Part shown: in pieces, positions 13,536 through 24,382 of the stretch
Numbering within the stretch: the first letter of the stretch is position 1
Layout of the letters: the number at the start of each line of letters is the position of its first letter
Assembly: GCA_023512255.1 (NCBI GenBank)
Contig: JAILZY010000036.1
Location: 1 to 32,626, forward strand
Direction of reading: 5' to 3'
Source: a bacterium
GTDB lineage: Bacteria > SZUA-182 > DTGQ01
Length of the DNA stretch: 32,626 bases
Program-made: the position numbers and the translations under genes
Notes under the pieces: generated by a model
What the model saw: the letters and a program-made list of their open reading frames with translations, nothing else
Databases searched by the model: none
Told to the model about the DNA's origin: nothing

Positions 13536-15059
13536 TTGAAAGAGATTATTATAAATGCCAATCCTTATGAAAAACGAGTTGCTTTGCTGGAGAATCGCCT
13601 CTTGACGGAAATATACATTGAAAGGCGAAGAAGCAAAAGGATAAATGGCAATATCTACAAGGGAAGAGTAGCTCGGGTCTTGCCTGGAATGCAGGCTGCC
13701 TTTGTTGATATTGGCATCGGTCGGGATGCCTTTTTATATGTAGTTGATGTTATCGATCCTTCTCTTGATTATGATAAGATTATGTTGTCTGATGATGTTG
13801 ATGTTATTGATACTGATGAAGAGCTGATCGAAGAAAAAAGCCCTTCTCACTACAGTGGGGCCGCGATCGAGGATCTATTAAAAGAAGGGCAGGAGGTGCT
13901 GGTTCAGGTATCTAAGGAGCCGCTGGGGACAAAGGGAGCGCGGGTTACGACCAATATTACCCTCCCTGGAAGGTATCTGGTATTCATGCCGACCGTGGAC
14001 CATATTGGGATTTCCCGAAGGATCGAGGACAAAGCGGAAAGGGCCAGGCTGCGAGAGTTGATAAGCAAGCTGAAAAAGCCTAATGTCGGCTATATAGTCC
14101 GGACAGTAGGAGAGGGGAAGGATGAGAAGCATTTTCGGGCAGATATTGAGTATCTATCAAAGCTTTGGGAAAATATTCTCATTAAAAGCAATAGTTGTTC
14201 TGCTCCTTGTCTGGTTCATCGGGAGCTAGACATCCTGCTCAAGACCCTGAGAGACATTTTTAACAATGACATTGATCATCTGGTGATCGACTCCAAAGAA
14301 GAATATGATCGGTGTATCGAGTTTCTTGAGACCTTTCTCCCTAATCTAACCGATCGGGTTAAACTCTATACTAAGCCAAAGCCTATCTTTGATGAATACG
14401 ATATTGAGCGTCAGATCGAGGATGCCCTCTCGCCAAAGGTTTGGCTGAAATCGGGCGGCTATATTGTTATTGATGAGACCGAGGCCCTGATCGCTATTGA
14501 TGTCAACACTGGGAAATTTGTCGGTGAAACGAGCCTTGAGGAGACCATATTCAAGATCAACATGGAGGCTATTCAGGAGATTGTGCGGCAAGTGCGGCTC
14601 AGGGATCTTGGGGGAATTATCGTTATCGACTTTATTGATATGGAGAGTGAGGAAAATCGCACTAAGCTTCTCCAAGCCCTTGAGGAGGAATTAAAGCGCG
14701 ACCGCATGCGGACTAAGGTTCTTCAGTTGACGGAACTGGGGCTGGTAGAGATGACCCGCAAGAGAATCAAGCAGAGTCTGTCCAATATCCTTACTACTCC
14801 TTGTCCTTATTGCAAAGGAACTGGCCGGGTAAAATCGGTTCTTACTATCTGCCGGACCATTCAGCGGGAGATCGATCGACTGGCTCCTACCTGCAAGGGA
14901 GATGAGATTCTGATTAAAGCACATCCCAATGTGGCCGCTTTCTTTTATAAGCAGGAGGATGCCCTGTTGGAATATCTGGAAGGGAAATATAACAAACGGA
15001 TTACTGTCCGAAGTGATCCGGAGCTTCACTATGAACAGTATGAAATTGTTGTCTTATAA
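13536..15059 (+). CDS. rng: Ribonuclease G (RNase E/G family)
   Basis: Endoribonuclease for rRNA 5' maturation and mRNA decay. The 507-residue protein has an N-terminal S1-type domain (about 38-128) with an acidic insertion at about 77-106, then the RNase H-like/DNase I-like catalytic region. Magnesium ligands are Asp322 (AIDVNTG) and Asp365 (VIDFIDM), and the zinc-link is CPYC (Cys423, Cys426). The spacing between these equals that of E. coli RNase E (303, 346, 404). No long C-terminal scaffold is present, hence RNase G. The TTG start is the only option: TAA is in frame at 13518-13520 and the TTG gives the canonical KEIIINANP N-terminus. Next comes rplU. Confidence 0.95.
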   Translation: MKEIIINANPYEKRVALLENRLLTEIYIERRRSKRINGNIYKGRVARVLPGMQAAFVDIGIGRDAFLYVVDVIDPSLDYDKIMLSDDVDVIDTDEELIEEKSPSHYSGAAIEDLLKEGQEVLVQVSKEPLGTKGARVTTNITLPGRYLVFMPTVDHIGISRRIEDKAERARLRELISKLKKPNVGYIVRTVGEGKDEKHFRADIEYLSKLWENILIKSNSCSAPCLVHRELDILLKTLRDIFNNDIDHLVIDSKEEYDRCIEFLETFLPNLTDRVKLYTKPKPIFDEYDIERQIEDALSPKVWLKSGGYIVIDETEALIAIDVNTGKFVGETSLEETIFKINMEAIQEIVRQVRLRDLGGIIVIDFIDMESEENRTKLLQALEEELKRDRMRTKVLQLTELGLVEMTRKRIKQSLSNILTTPCPYCKGTGRVKSVLTICRTIQREIDRLAPTCKGDEILIKAHPNVAAFFYKQEDALLEYLEGKYNKRITVRSDPELHYEQYEIVVL

Positions 15060-15086
15060 ATACTTATGAGGAGGTGGAAGCATTTC

Positions 15087-15404
15087 ATGTATGCAGTGAT
15101 TGAGACAGGCGGAAAGCAATATAAAATTTCCCCGGGTGATGTGATTGCCGTTGAAAAGCTTGAGGGAGAAAAGGGTAGCCAAGTAGAGTTCGATCAGGTG
15201 CATCTGATTGCCGACCAAGAGCAAATTAGCTGTGGCCAAAAGGTCCAAGGGGCCAGGGTACGAGGGACGATCTTGGGAGAGAAGAAGGGGAAGAAGGTCA
15301 TCGCCTTTAAGTATAAAAGAAGGAAAAGCTATAAGAGAAAGATCGGACATCGGCAAAAATATACCACGGTACGAGTGGATGAGATTTTACCTGCTTCGGT
15401 GTGA
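15087..15404 (+). CDS. rplU: 50S ribosomal protein L21
   Basis: 105-residue large-subunit protein that binds 23S rRNA. The N-terminus MYAVIETGGKQYKI and the basic KYKRRKSYKRKIGHRQKYTTV segment near residues 75-95 are diagnostic. An in-frame ATG at 15066 would add seven residues, but the strong Shine-Dalgarno AGGAGGTGG at 15069-15077 is positioned for the ATG at 15087. It starts 27 nt after rng and precedes rpmA in the order common to most bacteria. Confidence 0.97.
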   Translation: MYAVIETGGKQYKISPGDVIAVEKLEGEKGSQVEFDQVHLIADQEQISCGQKVQGARVRGTILGEKKGKKVIAFKYKRRKSYKRKIGHRQKYTTVRVDEILPASV

Positions 15405-15440
15405 TCGGAGCAGACTCTTCGTCTTAAGGAGGTTGTGATC

Positions 15441-15710
15441 ATGGCTCATAAAAAGTCAGGAGGAAGCTCCGTTAATGGAAGGGATAGTGCCAGCAAGCGG
15501 CTAGGAGTGAAAAGATTTAGTGGCCAGAAGGTTTCGGCTGGCAGTATCTTGGTGAGACAGCGTGGGACAAGGATTTATCCCGGCCACAATGTTGGCCGAG
15601 GGGGAGATGATACCCTGTTTGCCAAAATTGATGGATTCGTCAAGTTTGAGAGAAAAGGCAAAACCAGAAGGCAGGTCAGTGTTTATGCTGATCCATGTTT
15701 ATGTGCCTAA
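15441..15710 (+). CDS. rpmA: 50S ribosomal protein L27
   Basis: 89-residue large-subunit protein whose N-terminus reaches the peptidyl transferase centre. [21 protein letters not shown], here cited only to its first residues, and [12 protein letters not shown] mark the family. It starts with MAHKK, with no cleavable Firmicutes-type extension. AAGGAGG at 15426-15432 selects the ATG at 15441 over the in-frame GTG at 15435. The C-terminus (ADPCLCA) is slightly longer and more cysteine-rich than usual. Confidence 0.97.
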   Translation: MAHKKSGGSSVNGRDSASKRLGVKRFSGQKVSAGSILVRQRGTRIYPGHNVGRGGDDTLFAKIDGFVKFERKGKTRRQVSVYADPCLCA

Positions 15711-15721
15711 AAAAGATGGTG

Positions 15722-15742
15722 ATGATCTTATTTTAAGATCAT
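15722..15742 (+). other. Stem-loop between rpmA and obgE
   Basis: ATGATCTTA (15722-15730) and TAAGATCAT (15734-15742) form a perfect 9-bp stem with a TTT loop. It lies 12 nt past the rpmA stop and 16 nt before the obgE ATG, which has no clear Shine-Dalgarno. There is no U-tract. It may set the ratio of ribosomal protein to ObgE translation (inference). Confidence 0.55.
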
Positions 15743-15748
15743 TATTGA

Positions 15749-16780
<1,032 letters not shown>

Positions 16781-16788
16781 GAAATCCT

Positions 16789-17964
16789 ATGGACAAATCT
16801 ATGGACGCGGCAGATCAAGAACGTTTTGAACGGAGGCGGGAAATTCTGGAAAATGCGAGGCGTATTGTGGTCAAGGTGGGCAGCGCGGTTTTAGCTGAAG
16901 ATGGCTTTGCCTTGAACCGCCAGGCAGCTTCAGCCCTGGCTAGTGAGATTTCAGCCCTGACCACCCACCAGAGCGGCCGCGAGGTAGTGCTGGTTTCCTC
17001 TGGAGCCATTTTGGCTGGGATGGAGCGGCTTAACCTAAAAACCAGGCCCCACACTATTCCTCACAAGCAGGCTATTGCTGCTATTGGGCAAAGCTCGCTG
17101 ATGAGAATCTATGAAGAATGTTTTAGGGAAAAGGGGCGAATCATAGCTCAGATTCTCTTAACTGTCGATGACATGAATGATCGGCAAAGATATCTGAATG
17201 CTCGCAATACGATTTTTACTCTGTTTCGATACGGGGTGATCCCTATTGTCAATGAGAATGACACCGTGGCCACCAATGAGATAAAATTCGGGGACAATGA
17301 CCGGCTATCTGGTCTTGTGGCCAGTCTGATCGGTGCTGATCTTCTGATTATTCTCTCCCATGTGGATGGGCTTTATACTGCTGATCCGACCGAGCAGCCA
17401 GATGCAGAACTTATCTGCTTTGTAGATAAAGTTACTGAGGAAATCAGGAATCTGGCTAAAGGGAAGACCTCATTTATTGGCACCGGCGGTATGCAGACCA
17501 AAATTCTCACCGCCTATGAGGCCTCCAAATCAGGCATTGCCACCTGGATCGTCAATGGCAAGTCTCCTCAGATTTTGTCTCAGATTCTGCATCATCCTGA
17601 TCGAAAAATAGGGACATTCTTTTTCCCTGAAAAGGATAAACTGACCAGCCGAAAAGCTTGGATCGGCTATGCCCTTCGACCAAAGGGGAAAGTGGTAGTT
17701 GATGACGGTGCTCGGCATAAGTTGATCGTCGAGAAAAAGAGCCTTTTGCCTAGTGGAATCGTGCAGAGCGAGGGCAATTTTGGGGTTGGAGATCTAGTGC
17801 AGTGCGTGGGGCTTGATGGCCGTGAATTCGCCCGTGGGCTAGTAAATTACAACCATGAGGAGGTTGAGGTCATCAAGGGGAAAAAATCTACGGAAATCGA
17901 GCAGCTTCTAGGGTATAAATATTATGATGAGGTGATTCATCGGGACGATTTGGTCATTCTTTAG
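16789..17964 (+). CDS. proB: Glutamate 5-kinase
   Basis: Phosphorylates glutamate in the first step of proline synthesis and is usually feedback-inhibited by proline. The 391-residue protein has the amino-acid kinase domain (VKVGSAVL, VSSGAILAGM, NENDTVATNEIKFGDND, GTGGMQTK) and a C-terminal PUA domain from about residue 285. A GTG at 16777 overlapping the obgE stop would add four residues, but GAGGTGAG at 16773-16780 is spaced for the ATG at 16789. A 174-bp gap separates it from proA; that gap holds the palindrome AATAGACTCTATT (18098-18110) and no gene. Confidence 0.96.
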   Translation: MDKSMDAADQERFERRREILENARRIVVKVGSAVLAEDGFALNRQAASALASEISALTTHQSGREVVLVSSGAILAGMERLNLKTRPHTIPHKQAIAAIGQSSLMRIYEECFREKGRIIAQILLTVDDMNDRQRYLNARNTIFTLFRYGVIPIVNENDTVATNEIKFGDNDRLSGLVASLIGADLLIILSHVDGLYTADPTEQPDAELICFVDKVTEEIRNLAKGKTSFIGTGGMQTKILTAYEASKSGIATWIVNGKSPQILSQILHHPDRKIGTFFFPEKDKLTSRKAWIGYALRPKGKVVVDDGARHKLIVEKKSLLPSGIVQSEGNFGVGDLVQCVGLDGREFARGLVNYNHEEVEVIKGKKSTEIEQLLGYKYYDEVIHRDDLVIL

Positions 17965-18138
17965 CTGAATGAGGGGATAGAGAATCTTCCCGACGCCTTG
18001 AAATCTTTGAGAATTACCTCTAATAACAAATCCAGTAAAATCAAGGGCTTAAGAGAAAGAGTACAAAGCAGAGGAGATTAATCTAATTTTTATTGTGAAT
18101 AGACTCTATTCTTAACTGTAAGTTGAGGAGGATAGGTC

Positions 18139-19395
18139 ATGGACATCAAACAGGCGGTTTTGGCTCAGGCTCGGCAGGCTAAGCAGGCTGCCCGCAAATT
18201 AGCCACCTTGTCATCATCGGTTAAGGATAAAGCTTTGCTTGAGATGGCTGCTGGAATTGAGGGCCAGAGGGAGGAAATTCTTTCGGCCAACCGCAAGGAT
18301 GTAGAGGCCGCAGGGCAAAAGGGGCTTTCTAAGGCCATGATTGACCGGCTGACCCTGAATTCTGGGCGAATTGCGGCTATGGCTCAAAGCTTGCGCGAAA
18401 TTGCTGCTCAGCCCGATCCGGTTGGATCCGTGGACCGGATGTGGAGGCGGCCGAACGGCCTTGAAATTGGGAGGCTTCGAGTTCCAATTGGGGTAATTGC
18501 TATTATTTACGAAGCCCGGCCTAATGTTACCTCAGATGCAGCCGGGCTTTGCCTGAAGGCCGGCAATGCAGTGATCCTGCGGGGCGGATCAGAAGCTATC
18601 CACTCTAATCTGGCCATTGCCGAGGTCATCGGTCAGGCGCTTGAGCGCTCAGGTGTCCCCAAGGAGAGTGTTCAGATGATCTCGATCACTGATCGGCAGG
18701 CAGTGATGGAGCTTTTGACCTTGGATGAGTGGATCGACCTGGTTATTCCCAGGGGAGGGGAGGCTCTGATCAGGACAGTGGTCGAAAACTCAACCATTCC
18801 GGTTATTAAGCACTATAAGGGAGTCTGCCATGTCTATGTCGATGATCAGGCGGATTTGGCTATGGCCAGCCGGATTGTCATGAATGCCAAGGTGCAGCGG
18901 CCAGGGGTATGCAATGCCATGGAAACCCTCCTAGTGCATCAGAATGTGGCTGCTCAATTCTTGCCACCGATGATTGCTGAGCTTCGAGGGGCAGGGGTGG
19001 AAATCCGCGGCTGTCCGAGGACAAAGCTACTTGTGCCTGATGTGATACCGGCAACCGAGGATGACTGGTATGCTGAGTACCTTGATCTGATTCTGGCTGT
19101 TCGGGTGGTGGATGATTTAGATGCGGCTATTGATCACATCGCTACCTATGGGTCTATGCATTCGGATGCCATTGTTACCAAGGATTATAGCCGGGCGATG
19201 AGGTTCCTTCACGAGGTTGATTCGGCGGCTGTATATGTCAATGCTTCAACGAGATTTACCGATGGCGGGGTCTTTGGCCTTGGCGCCGAGATTGGCATCA
19301 GCACCCAGAAGCTGCATGCCAGAGGCCCGATGGGGGCCGAGGATCTGACCACCACTAAATACATTATCTTTGGTAATGGCCAGATTCGAGAATAA
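18139..19395 (+). CDS. proA: Glutamate-5-semialdehyde dehydrogenase (gamma-glutamyl phosphate reductase)
   Basis: NADPH-dependent reduction of glutamyl 5-phosphate, the second step of proline synthesis. The 418-residue protein matches the family in length. [20 protein letters not shown] lies at about 124-143, and the catalytic cysteine is Cys258 in [14 protein letters not shown]. The C-terminal [11 protein letters not shown] and TTTKYII segments are also typical. A strong GAGGAGG precedes the ATG. The nadD start lies about 20 nt past the stop. No proC is present in the window. Confidence 0.97.
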   Translation: MDIKQAVLAQARQAKQAARKLATLSSSVKDKALLEMAAGIEGQREEILSANRKDVEAAGQKGLSKAMIDRLTLNSGRIAAMAQSLREIAAQPDPVGSVDRMWRRPNGLEIGRLRVPIGVIAIIYEARPNVTSDAAGLCLKAGNAVILRGGSEAIHSNLAIAEVIGQALERSGVPKESVQMISITDRQAVMELLTLDEWIDLVIPRGGEALIRTVVENSTIPVIKHYKGVCHVYVDDQADLAMASRIVMNAKVQRPGVCNAMETLLVHQNVAAQFLPPMIAELRGAGVEIRGCPRTKLLVPDVIPATEDDWYAEYLDLILAVRVVDDLDAAIDHIATYGSMHSDAIVTKDYSRAMRFLHEVDSAAVYVNASTRFTDGGVFGLGAEIGISTQKLHARGPMGAEDLTTTKYIIFGNGQIRE

Positions 19396-19414
19396 TCGAG
19401 GAGAAGAAGCGCTT

Positions 19415-20110
19415 GTGAGATTTGCCCTCTATGGCGGGACATTTAACCCGGTGCATTACGGTCATCTGACGATTGCAGAAGAGATCCGGCAGCGGTTTTC
19501 TCTTGACCTGGTTTATTTTATTCCCTCAGCCCTCCCACCTCACAAGAGTAGTGAGCAGATTGCCTCCCCGCTCGATCGTTTCCTCATGGTAACCTTGGCT
19601 ACGGTATCGAATCCCTCTTTTCTTGCCTCTTCGGTGGAGATAGATCGGGGTGGAAAATCGTACTCGATCGAAACGGTTCAGCACTTTAAGCAGCAGTTTG
19701 GCCAAAGAGCCCAGATTTATTTCCTCATGGGGCTTGATGCCTTTTTGGAAATCTCTACCTGGAAGGATTTTGCCGCCCTGCTCTCCTCTTGCAAACTGAT
19801 CGTTACCAGCAGACCAGGGACTGACCTTGAGGCTGCGGTGAGAAATTTACCTACCATCCTCCGAGATCATCATCAAGGTTTGTGTTTTTCTCTTTGGAAG
19901 ATGGGATCATCAGGCGAGATAACCCCAGTGGTGGATCAGGGAGAGAACCTTTTTTTCGTTGAGGTTACCGCCATTGACATCTCATCGACCATGATCCGCA
20001 GTCGGGCTTTTAGGGGGCAGTCTTTGCGGTATTTGACTCCTCGGGCTGTGGAGGAGTATATCAAAAAGCACAGCCTTTATAATGAAAAAGATAAAATCAT
20101 AGGAGAGTAA
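19415..20110 (+). CDS. nadD: Nicotinate-nucleotide adenylyltransferase
   Basis: Converts nicotinate mononucleotide to deamido-NAD in NAD synthesis. From the GTG at 19415 the product has 231 residues, with the nucleotidyltransferase signature GGTFNPVHYGHL at 7-18 and the C-terminal ISSTMIRSR motif. Frames starting inside proA (TTG 19370 or ATG 19376) are open, but GAGGAG at 19398-19403 sits 11 nt before the GTG, which also gives the expected short N-terminus. Adjacent rsfS is the usual partner gene. Confidence 0.94.
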   Translation: MRFALYGGTFNPVHYGHLTIAEEIRQRFSLDLVYFIPSALPPHKSSEQIASPLDRFLMVTLATVSNPSFLASSVEIDRGGKSYSIETVQHFKQQFGQRAQIYFLMGLDAFLEISTWKDFAALLSSCKLIVTSRPGTDLEAAVRNLPTILRDHHQGLCFSLWKMGSSGEITPVVDQGENLFFVEVTAIDISSTMIRSRAFRGQSLRYLTPRAVEEYIKKHSLYNEKDKIIGE

Positions 20111-20116
20111 AGTTTT

Positions 20117-20512
20117 ATGCATCATCTCAGCGCTGAGGAAAAGGCAAGGCAGGGAGGCAGGGCTGCACTTGAAAAGAAAGCCATCGACATTGTGGCCTTC
20201 GACCTTCGGGGAATTTCCGATATGGCCGATTGCTTTCTCATCTGTAGTGGAACAACCGATCGGCACGTGAGGGCCATTGCCGATGCCATTGAGGAGGCCC
20301 TGTTTCGGGTGGGCGTCAGAATGGACCATAAGGAAGGATATCTTGAGGCAACCTGGATTCTTCTGGATTACGGAGACCTTGTGGTTCATGTCTTTACCGA
20401 AGAAAAGAGGCGCTACTATGATCTTGAGCGCCTGTGGGGAGATGCGCCCAAACTGGATGTGTCCATGAATATTCCTACTACCCCCTTGGATATGAGGGTC
20501 GAGCGAAGATAA
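20117..20512 (+). CDS. rsfS: Ribosomal silencing factor RsfS
   Basis: Binds L14 on the large subunit and blocks subunit joining when nutrients are scarce. The 131-residue protein has the family core: ALEKKAIDIVAFDLRGIS, then DCFLICSGTTDRHVRAIAD and a C-terminal YGDLVVHVFTEEKRRYYDLERLW. It begins 6 nt after the nadD stop, with AGGAG overlapping the end of nadD. The nadD-rsfS-rlmH order is widely conserved. Confidence 0.96.
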   Translation: MHHLSAEEKARQGGRAALEKKAIDIVAFDLRGISDMADCFLICSGTTDRHVRAIADAIEEALFRVGVRMDHKEGYLEATWILLDYGDLVVHVFTEEKRRYYDLERLWGDAPKLDVSMNIPTTPLDMRVERR

Positions 20513-20531
20513 TCCCAATATCCTAATAAAT

Positions 20532-20561
20532 AAATTATAAGAGAGAAAATTATAAGAGATA
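20532..20561. repeat. 15-bp tandem duplication upstream of rlmH
   Basis: AAATTATAAGAGAGA (20532-20546) is followed directly by AAATTATAAGAGATA (20547-20561), one mismatch. The array fills part of the 76-bp rsfS/rlmH gap. Confidence 0.85.
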
Positions 20562-20588
20562 GATTAAGAGGTCCTTGATGTTATTTTC

Positions 20589-21023
20589 ATGCGGATCAAG
20601 GTGATTTGTATTGGGAAAACAGAGGAGCCGTACCTTCGGGAAGGGATAGATAAGTTCCTGAAGAGAATTTCTTTTTTTGTCCCTATAGAATTAATTCTCT
20701 TCAGGCCGGAGAAAAGTCAGGATCTTGCCGAAAAGATAAAGAAGACCGCCAAAGGGTATAAAATCCTGTTGGATGTTGGGGGTTTGGAGCTAGACTCACA
20801 GCAGTTTGCAGCTCTGATCCAAGACGGAATAAATCGGGGATATCCTGAAATTGATTTTCTGATCGGAGGGCCGAGCGGATTTCCTCTTCGATCAGAAATG
20901 GCGATTAATCTCTCAATCTCTCTGTCACGCTGCACCCTCACTCACCAAATGGTTCGTCTCCTCCTGCTCGAGCAGATTTATCGAGCCTTCACGATTCTAA
21001 AAGGGCATCCCTATCATAAATAA
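20589..21023 (+). CDS. rlmH: 23S rRNA (pseudouridine1915-N3)-methyltransferase
   Basis: SPOUT-class methyltransferase that acts on the assembled 70S ribosome. The 144-residue product begins MRIKVICIGKTEEPYL and contains the S-adenosylmethionine knot motifs IGGPSGF (about 92-98) and LTHQMVRLLLLEQIYRA, ending in GHPYHK as the family does. The Shine-Dalgarno is weak: AGAGGT lies rather far upstream of the ATG. Confidence 0.96.
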   Translation: MRIKVICIGKTEEPYLREGIDKFLKRISFFVPIELILFRPEKSQDLAEKIKKTAKGYKILLDVGGLELDSQQFAALIQDGINRGYPEIDFLIGGPSGFPLRSEMAINLSISLSRCTLTHQMVRLLLLEQIYRAFTILKGHPYHK

Positions 21024-21081
21024 TAACCTTTGCGGTAGCCAAAAAACAAACAGGCTTTTGGAAGGGGGACAAGGTAAAGAT

Positions 21082-22284
21082 ATGAGCAAGGATCTGGTTA
21101 AGGATTTAGCGATTGCCTCAGGTTCTAAAATTGTTCTTATTGTCTTTGACGGCCTGGGGGGATTGCCTCGGGGGGTGGGTGAGAGGACCGAGCTTGAAAC
21201 AGCCTATAGGCCTAATCTCGATGCTCTGGCGGCTCGCTCTGTTTGCGGCCTTATGGACCCGATCTCACCAGGGATAACACCGGGCAGTGGCCCAGCTCAT
21301 CTGGCACTATTTGGGTATGATCCGCTTCGGTATGAAATTGGGCGGGGAATTTTATCCGCTCTCGGGGTGGATTTTGATCTTAAGCCAAGCGATGTAGCCG
21401 CAAGGGCAAACTTTGCCCAGATTGATGCTCGGGGCAATGTGATTGACCGCCGGGCAGGGAGAATTTCAACTGAAAAAAATCGCCAGCTGTGTGAACTCCT
21501 CTCTCAGATTAAGGTGCCGGGAGCTGAAATCTTCATTCGGACCGAAAAAGAGCACCGGGCGGCTATTGTCTTTCGTGGCCAGGGATTGTCAGGCCGCCTG
21601 AGTGATACGGATCCGCAAAAGCTTGGTGTTCCTCCCCTGACCGTGCAGCCCCTTTCAGAAGAAGCCCGATCAACGGCTGAAATCGTCAATCGGTTTGTAG
21701 AGCAGGCCAGGCAGATCCTGGCCCGTGAGGAGCGGGCCAATATGATTCTTCTTCGGGGCTTCGATCAATATGAGGCCCTGCCTAGTTACGCCGAGCGCTA
21801 TCAGCTTAAGGCAGCAGCGATTGCTAACTACCCCATGTACCGAGGCGTGGCTCGATTGCTCGGGATGACCGTTTTGCCTACCGGAGATACGATTCAGTCT
21901 GAATTTGAAACCCTGGCCAAGTATTTTCAGGACTACGACTTCTTTTTCTTGCATATCAAAAAGACTGACAGCATGGGTGAGGATGGAAATTTTGAGGGCA
22001 AAGTGAAAGTTATTGAAGAAGCTGATCGATCCATTCCCATATTGATGGATCTTCAGCCGGATGTGGTGGTGGTAACTGGAGATCATTCAACGCCGGCTGT
22101 ACTGAAGGCTCACAGCTGGCATCCAAACCCAGTATTGCTCTACTCGAAGTATTGCCGGCCTGACCAGGTAAGGGCTTTTTCCGAATCTGACTGTCTGCAA
22201 GGGGGACTTGGACGATTCCCGGCGATAAATCTTATGCCTCTAATGATGGCCAATGCCCTTCGGCTGAATAAGTACGGGGCCTGA
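21082..22284 (+). CDS. apgM: Cofactor-independent phosphoglycerate mutase, archaeal type (ApgM)
   Basis: Interconverts 3- and 2-phosphoglycerate without 2,3-bisphosphoglycerate, using a metal centre of the alkaline-phosphatase superfamily. The 400-residue product has IVLIVFDGLGGLP near the N-terminus, then SPGITPGSGPAHLALFGYDP, which carries the likely phosphorylated serine region, and C-terminal VVVTGDHSTP. This layout is the aPGAM family found in archaea and some bacteria, distinct from bacterial GpmI. A TTG at 21058 is in frame, but the ATG at 21082 is better placed after GGGGGACAAGG. It shares the strand with gapA, pgk and tpiA downstream. Confidence 0.92.
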   Translation: MSKDLVKDLAIASGSKIVLIVFDGLGGLPRGVGERTELETAYRPNLDALAARSVCGLMDPISPGITPGSGPAHLALFGYDPLRYEIGRGILSALGVDFDLKPSDVAARANFAQIDARGNVIDRRAGRISTEKNRQLCELLSQIKVPGAEIFIRTEKEHRAAIVFRGQGLSGRLSDTDPQKLGVPPLTVQPLSEEARSTAEIVNRFVEQARQILAREERANMILLRGFDQYEALPSYAERYQLKAAAIANYPMYRGVARLLGMTVLPTGDTIQSEFETLAKYFQDYDFFFLHIKKTDSMGEDGNFEGKVKVIEEADRSIPILMDLQPDVVVVTGDHSTPAVLKAHSWHPNPVLLYSKYCRPDQVRAFSESDCLQGGLGRFPAINLMPLMMANALRLNKYGA

Positions 22285-22318
22285 GAAGAGGACAGGAAAA
22301 AGCGGGGCGTATAGATCA

Positions 22319-23113
22319 ATGAGGCTTGCTTTGGCCGAGGAAATTTTTCTACCCAAGATCAGGCTTTTGCGGGAGGCCAGCCTGGAGCTTCTCTTTCCGT
22401 CAACTTGTTCGGTCTGTGGGGTGCGCTTGGGATGGGGTGAGCAGACCAAAGGACCGGTCTGTACAGCCTGCTGGGGACAGGCGCGTCTTATCCAGCCTCC
22501 AATCTGCTCTGTCTGTGGTCAGCCTCTTTCCGATGAAGTTAGCCGAGATTCAGCCGAAGAGATAATGATAAATTGTAGCTCCTGTCAAGAGTGCTCGCCG
22601 GTATTTAGCCGAGCAAGGTCAATTTTTTACTATGAAGGGCCAATTCGTCATCTGATTCATGAGTTCAAATATCGGGGCAAGGTAAGTGTTGGAAAATTCC
22701 TGGCTCGCTCGATGGTGAGCTTATGGGATAGTTGTCAGGTGGGCATTCCTTCCCCTGACTGCATTGTGCCGGTGCCGATTGGGATAAAAAAGCTGCGGCA
22801 GCGGGAATTTAACCAGTCGCTGATTCTGGCTCGGCAAATTGGGAAGTTATTGAAGGTGCCGGTATATCCTTTTGCATTGAAGAGAGTGAAGGAGGTGGCT
22901 CCTCAGATGAAATTGTCCCGAGAGGAGAGAATGAGAAATGTCCAGAATGCCTTTCAGGTAAGGAATGAGCGCAAGGTATGTGGACGGCGTGTTCTCCTGG
23001 TGGATGATGTATTTACTACCGGAGCCACAGCCCGTGAGTGCAGCCTTATTCTCCGCCAAAACGGGGCGCGGGAGGTTTCAGTGTTGACCTTGGCTCGAAG
23101 CGTTTTAGGCTAA
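22319..23113 (+). CDS. ComF-family phosphoribosyltransferase-like protein
   Basis: 264-residue member of the ComF/GntX family, linked to DNA uptake in competent species but of unclear role elsewhere. The N-terminal part has zinc-ribbon cysteines (CSVCG at about 30-34, CTAC, CSVCG, CSSC). The C-terminal phosphoribosyltransferase domain carries VLLVDDVFTTGATA, the PRPP-binding loop, and RQREFNQSLILAR. Competence cannot be inferred from this gene alone. It starts 34 nt after apgM. Confidence 0.9.
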   Translation: MRLALAEEIFLPKIRLLREASLELLFPSTCSVCGVRLGWGEQTKGPVCTACWGQARLIQPPICSVCGQPLSDEVSRDSAEEIMINCSSCQECSPVFSRARSIFYYEGPIRHLIHEFKYRGKVSVGKFLARSMVSLWDSCQVGIPSPDCIVPVPIGIKKLRQREFNQSLILARQIGKLLKVPVYPFALKRVKEVAPQMKLSREERMRNVQNAFQVRNERKVCGRRVLLVDDVFTTGATARECSLILRQNGAREVSVLTLARSVLG

Positions 23114-23118
23114 AAGCT

Positions 23119-23142
23119 TGTGGGCCAGAAGGTCTGGCCACA
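23119..23142 (+). terminator. Possible weak terminator between comF and gapA
   Basis: GGCCAGA (23123-23129) and TCTGGCC (23133-23139) form a 7-bp GC-rich stem with an AGG loop, extended by three pairs beyond a bulged G. Only a short CTTTG follows, so it may be a pause or stabilising hairpin. It lies six nt after the ComF-family stop codon, upstream of the glycolytic genes. Confidence 0.4.
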
Positions 23143-23259
23143 CTTTGAAAGTATGCACAAGTGGCTAATTATTGAGGATAAAATTGCTCTCCTGCCCGCT
23201 TTGCTGATCAATGGCGGTCGCCGATAAGGGGGGAGCAAAGGGATTAATTCTTCTTTTAA

Positions 23260-24294
<1,035 letters not shown>

Positions 24295-24382
24295 GTCCAA
24301 GATGAGGGGGATTATTGAGATTGAGAGTATGAGGAAAAGGTAGGGTGTTGCAATCTTTGGGGAATAAAAATAGGGGGGTCGG

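Noticed and set aside
21670-22086. A 138-codon minus-strand frame inside apgM
   Set aside because: It is antisense to a clear metalloenzyme coding sequence and is typical of shadow frames in moderately GC-rich genes.
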